Shown here: positions 1 to 5,906 of the stretch, piece by piece | Numbering within the stretch: the stretch's first letter is position 1 | Layout of the letters: every line of letters begins with the position of its first letter | Assembly: GCA_024278725.1 (NCBI GenBank) | Contig: JAJRSQ010000074.1 | Coordinates: 1 to 8,982 of the forward strand | Length of the DNA: 8,982 bases | DNA from: Chloroflexota bacterium | Lineage (GTDB): Bacteria; Chloroflexota; Anaerolineae; 4572-78 | Direction: 5' to 3' | The notes under the pieces: generated by a model | What the model was told of the DNA's origin: nothing | The model's input: only the letters and a program-made list of their open reading frames with translations | Database searches by the model: none | Program-made: the position numbers and the translations under genes

Positions 1-81
1 TGCCAGCACTGTTTCCGCGGGCATCACCAGCACAGCCAGTAATGCCAACAAACTCAGTGTGACAATTAATCGTACATTCAT
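1..81 (-). CDS. Exported protein, N-terminal fragment (cut by window edge)
   Basis: An ATG at 81-79 opens 27 codons that run off the left edge. The translation begins MNVRLIVTLSLLALLAVL and continues to VMPAETVLA. It has a positively charged start, a long Leu/Ala/Val core and a small-residue end, which together make a typical Sec signal peptide. A strong Shine-Dalgarno, GGAGG (86-90 on the complement), sits 4 nt before the ATG and decides the start. The gene lies 88 nt downstream of the hexahaem cytochrome stop on the same strand, so it is probably the next gene of the same unit. An exported product fits the extracytoplasmic theme of the cluster, but nothing of the mature protein is visible and no function is assigned. 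Confidence 0.7.
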   Translation of the reverse strand, partial: MNVRLIVTLSLLALLAVLVMPAETVLA

Positions 82-169
82 CGAGCCTCCCTTCGTGTAC
101 CGCAAACTCCCTGCCCCACCCAATGGTGGAGCAGAGAGCAAGCAGAGGCGTAAACCTTGTGGTTATGCC

Positions 170-1135
170 CTATTTCTGGTGGCAAGCTTCGCAAACGCCA
201 CGGTTGTCAAGGCGGAGCAACGCGCTGTCGCCGGCAACGCTACCATTGCTGGCTGCAAAACCGGTCATCTGCGCAGACGTACCATGCGGCAAGTGACAGG
301 TTTGACATTCGACGGTGTCAGCCGTACCGGTAGTAGCCCCGGTATTAGCCAACGGCACCTTAACGTTAACGCTGTTGGCATCTGTGTACCCCGTTGTTTC
401 CGGGTTGGCGTTGGAGCCATAGGTGAACGGCATACCAATACGGTGAGCCGTTCCGCCACTTGCTAACAACCCAAGGTCGCTACCTGAACCGGCGGCGATG
501 ATGTGGTAATCGCTGTGGCAGGCGGCGCAGACATTGCTTTGCCCGGTGCCCCAGTTTTCAGTGTCGTAGTCTTTCGCAGCGCCTTCATCCACTTGCGCCA
601 CACTCACACCGGTAACACCATTAATGGTTTCTTTGATGATGCGGTAGTTGGGGGAACCATGCGGGTCGTGGCAGGATGCGCAGGTCAATGCTGTTGACAA
701 AGCGGCAGTTGAACCACGACCACTGCCATTACCCCAAGCGGCTGTCACAGTACCGGAAACATCGTGGCTTGACGAGGTGGCTACCGTTTTGTAGAACAGG
801 AACCCACCTCCCAGCAACGGAGCATTATCCGGGGTATTCGTCGAACCGACATCACCATTGGCAGCAAGATCATCACGGGTAGACAGGTACAAACCGTCAT
901 CCACGTTGGTGTTTGCGCCGGCGCCAGCGGTGCCGTGGCAAGATTTACACAGTGAAGTGGTGTCGTTGGCGACCAGCAGTTTGGCGCCGCTGGCGGTGTG
1001 TGCGCGGTGGCAACCGGCACAAGCATCAGTGGTGGCAGTGTATCCGCCGTGAGGTCCACCATTGGCTGAGGCGATGCCCACCATGGCAAAGAGCAGAACG
1101 AAGGCAACAATTGTGACCAATACTAATTTTTTCAT
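170..1135 (-). CDS. Secreted hexahaem c-type cytochrome (paired-CXXCH family)
   Basis: This 321-aa protein starts with a Sec signal peptide (residues 1-24, likely cleaved after ASA-24) and has no lipobox or further membrane helix. Six CXXCH haem sites begin at C39, C63, C152, C203, C277 and C315. Seven further histidines (H29, H46, H124, H159, H211, H231, H284) are enough for bis-His ligation of all six. The sites form three pairs, and the first motif of each pair has the form CXXCHxxH (CAGCHRAH, CASCHDPH, CQTCHLPH). This is the doubled-CXXCH pattern. The stretches between pairs are rich in Gly, Ala, Ser and Thr. The ATG is preceded by GGGAGG (1148-1153) with a rather long 12-nt spacing; the stop is TAG. 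Its likely role is to accept electrons from the membrane cytochromes encoded upstream and carry them outside the membrane, as a soluble carrier or a polymerising conduit. The haem count is certain; the extracellular role is inference. Confidence 0.93.
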   Translation of the reverse strand: MKKLVLVTIVAFVLLFAMVGIASANGGPHGGYTATTDACAGCHRAHTASGAKLLVANDTTSLCKSCHGTAGAGANTNVDDGLYLSTRDDLAANGDVGSTNTPDNAPLLGGGFLFYKTVATSSSHDVSGTVTAAWGNGSGRGSTAALSTALTCASCHDPHGSPNYRIIKETINGVTGVSVAQVDEGAAKDYDTENWGTGQSNVCAACHSDYHIIAAGSGSDLGLLASGGTAHRIGMPFTYGSNANPETTGYTDANSVNVKVPLANTGATTGTADTVECQTCHLPHGTSAQMTGFAASNGSVAGDSALLRLDNRGVCEACHQK

Positions 1136-1176
1136 TTTAACTGTATTCCTCCCAGAATATTAGAAAAAACATTGAA

Positions 1177-1202
1177 ACTACTTTGATACTACTTTACTAC
1201 TT
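1177..1202 (-). promoter_or_regulatory. Three direct ACTACTT repeats upstream of the hexahaem gene
   Basis: Perfect copies of ACTACTT (AAGTAGT on the coding strand) lie at 1177-1183, 1188-1194 and 1196-1202, with start-to-start distances of 11 and 8 nt. They sit 42 to 67 nt upstream of the hexahaem ATG. The same core occurs as inverted copies in the other sizeable intergenic region (7687-7727). A transcription-factor binding array is a plausible reading, and the LuxR-type regulator of this window is an obvious candidate ligand, but the sequence does not prove binding. No convincing -35/-10 pair could be placed here. The rest of 1136-1274 is AT-rich leader plus the hairpin at 1250-1269. Confidence 0.4.
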
Positions 1203-1249
1203 GTTGTGGCATTTCATTTTATCGATATAACTTTTTGCAACCACCCCCT

Positions 1250-1269
1250 TTCCGGTGGATTCCACGGAA
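1250..1269 (-). other. Hairpin just after the end of the NHL frame
   Basis: TTCCGGTGG (1250-1258) and CCACGGAA (1262-1269) pair with one bulged base around a 3-nt loop. The hairpin lies 6 nt beyond the TAA (1275-1277) that ends the continued NHL frame. No T-run follows on the coding strand, where the next bases are AAGGGGG, so this is not a canonical intrinsic terminator. It could stabilise an mRNA 3' end or attenuate read-through into the hexahaem gene. Confidence 0.35.
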
Positions 1270-1274
1270 CAATG

Positions 1275-1418
1275 TTAATAAGACCATACCTGAATGCGAT
1301 TGTTCTCACGGTCGGCGATGTACAACCGTCCGCTTCTGTCAGTCACGATGTCGTTGGGATAGTTGAATTGGGCGTCATCCAATCCCCATTCCCCGAAGGT
1401 GAAGAGGAATTCCGGCTG
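1275..1418 (-). other. In-frame continuation of the NHL gene after a TAA: a complete sixth blade
   Basis: Directly after the TAA at 1419-1421 the same reading frame stays open for 47 codons and ends at TAA (1275-1277). The translation begins QPEFLFTFGEWG, continues through FNYPNDIVTD and RSGRLYIADRENNRIQVW, and ends SY. It matches the NHL-blade pattern of the preceding repeats: FxFG, then a Pro-x-Asp segment, then G-R-L/I-Y-I/V-x-D, then N-x-R-I-x-V-W. The break therefore falls exactly between blade five and blade six. The cause may be a recent nonsense change (CAA to TAA would be one transition), translational read-through, or a sequence error. The bases after the stop, CAGCCG, match five of six positions of the CARYYA read-through context known from plant viruses; this is only suggestive in a bacterium. 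Confidence 0.85.
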
Positions 1419-2516
1419 TTAGCCCGATATGTCATACGTTTTGACATCTTGTCCGACAGCATCCACCACGTATAAACGATTACGCTCATCGATGGTGCTG
1501 CCACGTGGCAAGCTCAGCGCACCATCACCGGAGCCTTGTCCAAAGTGGAACAGGAAGTTTCCTTCACTGTCCCAAACCGATATGCGCCCGTTGTTCCCGT
1601 CGGTCACGTAAATGCGACCATCTTCGCCCTGTACGGCGGCGTTGGGGAACAAGAATTGCCCGTTGCCTTGCCCATACGCGCCGAACAACTTTTTCGGCGG
1701 GTCGAAGCTTTGCAGGGTCACAGCGCGAGTCACATCATTGGGGAAGATACGCACGGCGTTTTTCTCTTCCGCCACATCGGTGACAATCATTGTGTCATCT
1801 TTGGTAATGTACAGCCCCAATGGCGACCACGATTCGAGGTCGGGCGCGGGGAAGTTCAATTCTTCCGTCGCTTTTTTGTAAAACACATCGGCTTCAAATA
1901 TATTGTAAGCATAGGTCACGCCGGGTTCAATTCCCCCCGTGTGCTTGCTGACATACTCACTCAAGCTGAGGTCGGGTCCCAAAATTGTATCGAGATACAA
2001 CCCGTTGGCATCGAACATATAGATACTGTGCTGCAAACGGTCGGTGACGAACACTCGCCCGGAGCTGTTGGTCTCAATGTAAACCGGGGCGCGTTGTCCG
2101 GGGGTTGTGCGCGGCGGGGCGAATGAATTGAGCAAATTGCCGTCGCGGTCGAATACTTTTATCAACCGTTCCCCACCCGTTTCCGTCACGTAAATGCGGG
2201 TTTCATCGGGCGAAAGTGCCACGCCCACCGGACGGTCAATCCCATAGAATGAGAAGAGGTAGTGCGGCGGATAGTTCAATTCCACGGGCAGGGGCACCAT
2301 TTCCGGCAACGGTTCGGGGTTGCGGACGTAGCGGTAAAACAACCCTGCAATACAGCACAACAACAGGAGCAGCAAGAGTAACAACAACCACAGCAGACGA
2401 CGACGTTTGTCTTCTTTTTCGTCTTCTTCTTCGATGATTACTTCTTCCGGCTCTTCCGCCGGATTATTCGGTTGCAAGTTCTTTTCAGGTACGTTGTTTG
2501 TCATTTTGTCAGTCAC
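1419..2516 (-). CDS. Membrane-anchored NHL-repeat beta-propeller protein (stops one blade early)
   Basis: This 365-aa frame has an acidic N-terminal tail (Glu-rich, residues 21-36), a KRRR cluster (37-40), one poly-Leu membrane helix (about 41-61) and then NHL repeats to the C-terminus. The charge pattern suggests that the tail is cytoplasmic and the propeller is outside. Blades centre on GVALSPDETRIYVTE (97-112), SSGRVFVTDR (151-160), DDTMIVTDV (240-248), EDGRIYVTD (298-306) and RNRLYVVD (345-352). A sixth blade is encoded in frame after the stop (see 1275-1418). A six-bladed propeller is usual for NHL proteins, so the product as terminated would be an open five-blade form. The start is GTG at 2516, 4 nt after the TPR stop, or ATG at 2504; neither has a clear ribosome site, which suggests translational coupling. 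NHL proteins often neighbour multihaem cytochrome genes. A scaffold or binding role is inferred; no catalytic residues are recognised. Confidence 0.85.
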   Translation of the reverse strand: MTDKMTNNVPEKNLQPNNPAEEPEEVIIEEEDEKEDKRRRLLWLLLLLLLLLLCCIAGLFYRYVRNPEPLPEMVPLPVELNYPPHYLFSFYGIDRPVGVALSPDETRIYVTETGGERLIKVFDRDGNLLNSFAPPRTTPGQRAPVYIETNSSGRVFVTDRLQHSIYMFDANGLYLDTILGPDLSLSEYVSKHTGGIEPGVTYAYNIFEADVFYKKATEELNFPAPDLESWSPLGLYITKDDTMIVTDVAEEKNAVRIFPNDVTRAVTLQSFDPPKKLFGAYGQGNGQFLFPNAAVQGEDGRIYVTDGNNGRISVWDSEGNFLFHFGQGSGDGALSLPRGSTIDERNRLYVVDAVGQDVKTYDISG

Positions 2517-2520
2517 TCTA

Positions 2521-3486
2521 TCACTGAATATTTTGTCCGTTTACAGTTGCCTGGACACGGGCATAAGATTGTTGGGCGGCAAAATCGTCGGGGTTGAGTT
2601 CAATGCTTTTGCCCAACATGGTTAAGGCTTGGTCATACATTCCGAGTTTTTCATAGGTCAATCCCAGCCCCAGAAATGCCGGGGCGAAGTCGGGCAGGGT
2701 CTCAACCACCCGTTCCAGATGAATTTGCGCGGTATTGAAGTCTTTCATGCTGAAGGCTTGCATCCCGCGGGCAAATGCCACGTATTCCGGTTGGTTCAAC
2801 GAGCTGTAACTTTCAATCATCCCGGTGTAGGCGTCCACGAAGTCGGGAACCAGCCGCACCGCTTTATGATACTGTTCCAGCGCTTTTTCCGGTTCGCCGG
2901 TGGCTTGGTACGCCTGCCCCAGTTGGTACAGTGCGTCGGCGTCGGTGGGGGTGATGCCCAGCGCGCCTTCCAGATTCGGGATTGCATCCGCCGGGTTGTT
3001 CAGCTCAAGGTAGCTTTCGCCCAGGAAGTAGTATGCGGCTTCCAGCGCGGTGTCCGCATTCGCCATCGGCGAGTCTTTGCGGGCGTCGATGAATTTCTTC
3101 AGCGGGTCGGTGGCTTCTTGATAATACCCCATGCGCACATTGGCAATGCCTGCGGTCAACAGCGCCCCTTCATTGTCGGGAAAGGCGTTCAGTACCTGAT
3201 TGGCTTGGTCAAGCGCTTCGGGCATCATGCCTTTCGCCAGATAGAATTGCGCCAGCGCGACACGGGTGTCGGGGTTTTGCGGGTCGTCGCGGATGGCTTG
3301 TTCCATATGTTCGATGTCCAATTCCAGCGGCGATTTATCGCCCGCGTGCATGTAGCGGTCCCAGTAGTAGTATCCGCCGAAACCGCCGGCGACCAACACC
3401 AGTAGGACGACGACAATCGTGATGGCGCGGGTAAGCGCTTTGTTGCTGAGGGATGTTCGTTTCTGAGATGCTTGTTTCATAGCCAA
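2521..3486 (-). CDS. Membrane-anchored TPR-repeat protein
   Basis: With the start chosen here the product is 321 aa: a short basic N-terminus, one membrane helix (about residues 21-42, a Val/Leu/Ile core followed by GG and YYYW), then about seven tetratricopeptide repeats to the end (roughly 72-103, 105-138, 148-181, 182-215, 216-235, 236-266, 267-300). The repeats show the usual Trp/Leu-Gly-Tyr-Ala-Pro spacing, for example ALYQLGQAYQATGEPEKALE. TTG at 3486 is preferred because GGAG (3496-3499) lies 9 nt before it; ATG at 3480 would be 15 nt from that site, and TTG at 3501 has no site. The gene lies 31 nt after the NapC-like cytochrome stop and 4 nt before the NHL gene. TPR proteins such as NrfG and CcmI/CycH assist haem attachment in other systems, so a cytochrome assembly or docking role is a fair inference. 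The sequence itself shows only the fold. Confidence 0.88.
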   Translation of the reverse strand: MAMKQASQKRTSLSNKALTRAITIVVVLLVLVAGGFGGYYYWDRYMHAGDKSPLELDIEHMEQAIRDDPQNPDTRVALAQFYLAKGMMPEALDQANQVLNAFPDNEGALLTAGIANVRMGYYQEATDPLKKFIDARKDSPMANADTALEAAYYFLGESYLELNNPADAIPNLEGALGITPTDADALYQLGQAYQATGEPEKALEQYHKAVRLVPDFVDAYTGMIESYSSLNQPEYVAFARGMQAFSMKDFNTAQIHLERVVETLPDFAPAFLGLGLTYEKLGMYDQALTMLGKSIELNPDDFAAQQSYARVQATVNGQNIQ

Positions 3487-3517
3487 CGTCTTTAGCTCCA
3501 ATTGTGATTTATTTGCG

Positions 3518-5026
3518 CTACGGATTCTTTATAATTCCCCCGGGATGACACCTGCTGCATAGAATATCCTGATGGCAGGTGTAACAAACCTGGTCTCCCT
3601 GTTCCAAATACTCATCCGCATGGGTGAACAACATATCCTTCGGGTGGTCAAGGTTGTGACACACCCCGTTGTTACAAAATCCCTGTCCGTGACATTGATA
3701 ACATTCTTGCGTTTGTTCAACGGTCGTTTCACGGTGTTCAATCGTACATCGGAAATCGGCGTGGGTCTCAGGGACATCACCCACAACCACCGGCGCTTCC
3801 ACCAGCCGGTCATCGCCGCGCCCCACAATGGGTACGGTGTGGCACAAGTTACATTTCACGCTGACGGTTTCAAGTTCATTGCCGGTGTCGTCGATGGTCA
3901 CGTGTTTGCCGTCATGGCAGCGGAAACACCCCAGCGACGGGCGGTGGCGGTCGTTGGCGGGGTTGGTTTCCCAGTTCAGGTTCATATCCGGGAAGTTGGT
4001 TTCATCGAAAATTTCTTTCAACGCTTCGATTGCCTTTTCGATTTCCCCCGATTTGCTGTTATAAACGGCGGGATATTCCATCTTGTAAAAATCCCGCAGG
4101 CTTTCAATTGCCTCATGTCCATCCTGCACAGATTGATAGGAAGGGGTCAGAATTTCCACCGCTTTTTTCCGCACGTAGGGCAAATCACGGGAGATGAGAC
4201 CTTCTTTGATGGCATCGTCCACCACTTCCGTGGGAGCCGGGATGTAATGCGCCGCGCGGTTGTGGCAGTCGATGCAGTCCATTTCCCGAACCCGCCCGTC
4301 TTCTTTGGCGCTCTCCACAAATGATTCGCGATCCATGTTCAGCATATCGCGGGCGAAGAATTCCTTGAGCGTGCCGTCTTCCTGCTCCACACCAATCCAT
4401 GCGATGACCTGATTGCGGTCATCGGCGGCGATGTAATAGACGGGGTTGGTGATGTGCCAGTGAATGCCTTCGCTCACGCCGGTTTTTTCGCGCCAGCCAC
4501 CCATTTTCAAGATGAGTGTTGACACCACCGGCGTATTTTCTTCGTCATTATCGTAATGCTGTTTAGTTTTGATGATGTTGTCTTTAAATCCGGTCGGTCT
4601 ATGGCACTCCTCGCAGGTATCACGAGCGGGGCGTAGGCTGTGTACGGGACCCTTGATGGGGCGCTCGTATGTGTCGGCGAGTACGGCGTATACTTGCCGG
4701 ATACCGTCAATCTTCGACCGAACGAAGAATGATGTCCCCGGACCGATGTGGCATTTGGCGCAATCAATATTCGAGTGTGGCGATTGCTCATAGCGCACAA
4801 ATTCGGAAGCCATCGGGTGACAGAGACTTCCGCAAAATTCGGCGCTTTCCGTATATTCATATCCTTTCAATCCACCGGCTAGCAGAACCAGCCCGAAAAC
4901 AATCAACCCGACAAAGCCGAAAAACAAATTGCGGCGATGTTTGTTACTGCTTAAATCAATTGTGAAGCTAGCTCCTGTCAGGAACTGCTTGAGTCCTTTC
5001 CGTTTCTGCTTCTTTTCCTTTTCCAA
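3518..5026 (-). CDS. NapC/NirT-like membrane multihaem cytochrome c (ten haem motifs)
   Basis: This 502-aa protein has a basic cytoplasmic N-terminus, one membrane anchor (about 33-51) and a large extracytoplasmic domain. Eight canonical CXXCH sites begin at C89, C138, C251, C367, C392, C442, C480 and C490. Two variants are CX3CH at C65-H70 (CGSLCHPM) and CX4CH at C451-H457 (CNNGVCH). The first site directly follows the anchor and keeps the CHxM arrangement of NrfH/NapC haem 1, where the Met is a ligand near the quinol site. Four sites crowd into 442-494. The long spacer 142-251 is haem-free. The start is TTG at 5026: AAGGTGG (5036-5042) lies 9 nt upstream, a stop (TAA) lies just above it, and no ATG precedes the membrane helix. 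It overlaps the cytochrome b gene by 59 nt. The expected role is quinol oxidation and onward transfer. It is much longer than four-haem NapC/NrfH and closer in size to ImcH-type proteins; orthology is unproven. Confidence 0.9.
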   Translation of the reverse strand: MEKEKKQKRKGLKQFLTGASFTIDLSSNKHRRNLFFGFVGLIVFGLVLLAGGLKGYEYTESAEFCGSLCHPMASEFVRYEQSPHSNIDCAKCHIGPGTSFFVRSKIDGIRQVYAVLADTYERPIKGPVHSLRPARDTCEECHRPTGFKDNIIKTKQHYDNDEENTPVVSTLILKMGGWREKTGVSEGIHWHITNPVYYIAADDRNQVIAWIGVEQEDGTLKEFFARDMLNMDRESFVESAKEDGRVREMDCIDCHNRAAHYIPAPTEVVDDAIKEGLISRDLPYVRKKAVEILTPSYQSVQDGHEAIESLRDFYKMEYPAVYNSKSGEIEKAIEALKEIFDETNFPDMNLNWETNPANDRHRPSLGCFRCHDGKHVTIDDTGNELETVSVKCNLCHTVPIVGRGDDRLVEAPVVVGDVPETHADFRCTIEHRETTVEQTQECYQCHGQGFCNNGVCHNLDHPKDMLFTHADEYLEQGDQVCYTCHQDILCSRCHPGGIIKNP

Positions 5027-5906
5027 CGTTCTGTGCCACCTTTATAGTATTTTCTTGTGCTGTTTGCGCCACTGGCGCGGTAGCGACGGCATGTTCAGTG
5101 ATGTAGTGGTACGCCGCCATAATGCGCTGGTACTCCAATGGATGTTCGTGTTTCATCGCTGCTTCGGTCATATACCCGGTGAAGATGCTGTCGTTTTTCT
5201 CCTTTATCACCGTATGGTAGGTGTGCCAAGTTAAAATTGCCAGCGTTGCCAAAATTGCTTCCCAAGCGTGTAACGCCCGCGCAACGGGAATGGTATCGCC
5301 GGGCAAGAGGGTGGTCGCTTGGATGGGAAACCACATCATGATGCCGGTAATAATCATCAGCGGTGTTCCCCACAAGAGCGCCCAGTACTCAATTTTCTCT
5401 TCGATGCTGTATCGGTCGAATTCCGGACGGTGTGCCGCTTTGCCGAGATTAAATTTCATCATCTCGATGAGGTCTTTGAAATCCTTCAACGTCGGCATCA
5501 TAGAACCGTGCTCAGCTTTTACGAACCACATATCCAACAAATTGAATATGTGATAAACTGATTGAGCTATAAGTATCACGGCAAACAAGTGGTGGATGAC
5601 CCGTAATGTGTCAATGTCGCCAAAAAGGCTGATGACCACCATGACAGCCGTCGTTTGGCTGTATTTCTGCAATAATCCGGTGAGCGCCAGTGCGAAAAAA
5701 GTAATCATCAAAATCTGATGCTCTGTTTGCTGGGTCTTCGTAAAGCGCCGGATGAGCAATGAGCCGTCGGGTTGAACCTGCACCCGAGCGGCGAGCTTCT
5801 TCGCTGTGGCAATCCTCCGCTTAAGCAACCGCTTTTTGATTGTTTCCACCGATGGCATATCGCCGTTTGTCGGGACTGCGGAATTACTCTGTGAAATCGT
5901 AGTCAT
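4968..5906 (-). CDS. Di-haem membrane cytochrome b (cytochrome b561/FdnI-like)
   Basis: This 312-aa protein has about 60 N-terminal polar, basic residues, then four membrane helices (about 65-82, 102-124, 175-193, 211-233) and a polar C-terminal tail. Histidines suitable for two b haems lie in or at the helices: H63, H105, H106, H119, H213, H228 and H231. This is the layout of the FdnI/HydC-type cytochrome b superfamily, which exchanges electrons with the quinone pool. It begins inside the end of the decahaem gene (23-nt overlap), with AAAGGA about 11 nt before the ATG, and ends inside the NapC-like gene. It most likely forms a membrane complex with one or both neighbours. The C-terminal tail (about 295-312) is encoded in the overlap and looks unconserved. 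The stop is TAG. The exact subfamily cannot be fixed without a profile search. Confidence 0.88.
   Translation of the reverse strand: MTTISQSNSAVPTNGDMPSVETIKKRLLKRRIATAKKLAARVQVQPDGSLLIRRFTKTQQTEHQILMITFFALALTGLLQKYSQTTAVMVVISLFGDIDTLRVIHHLFAVILIAQSVYHIFNLLDMWFVKAEHGSMMPTLKDFKDLIEMMKFNLGKAAHRPEFDRYSIEEKIEYWALLWGTPLMIITGIMMWFPIQATTLLPGDTIPVARALHAWEAILATLAILTWHTYHTVIKEKNDSIFTGYMTEAAMKHEHPLEYQRIMAAYHYITEHAVATAPVAQTAQENTIKVAQNVGKGKEAETERTQAVPDRS

Noticed and set aside
116..129. CCACC/GGTGG hairpin as a terminator after the hexahaem gene
   Set aside because: It has only five pairs with a 4-nt loop and no following T-run on the coding strand, so it cannot be called an intrinsic terminator.
1157..1162. 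TAATAT as the -10 box of the hexahaem gene
   Set aside because: Transcription would start near 1150, inside the Shine-Dalgarno at 1148-1153, and no -35 is visible at the right distance.
1419..1421. Frameshift, or stop-codon reassignment, as the reason for the NHL break
   Set aside because: The frame is unchanged on both sides of the stop, so no indel is needed. TAA is the ordinary terminator of the kinase, regulator, receiver-like and decahaem genes, so it is not recoded here.
1206..1475. 89-codon plus-strand open frame covering the region after the NHL stop
   Set aside because: The opposite strand in the same codon register encodes an evident NHL blade, which explains the openness of this frame.
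2629..3405. 258-codon open frame on the plus strand opposite the TPR gene
   Set aside because: It lies fully antisense to a gene with clear TPR repeats and shows no recognisable domain; it is a by-product of codon composition.
3572..4324. 250-codon open frame on the plus strand opposite the NapC-like gene
   Set aside because: It is antisense to a stretch with several conserved haem motifs and has no recognisable product; the same applies to the 196-codon frame at 1536-2126 opposite the NHL gene.
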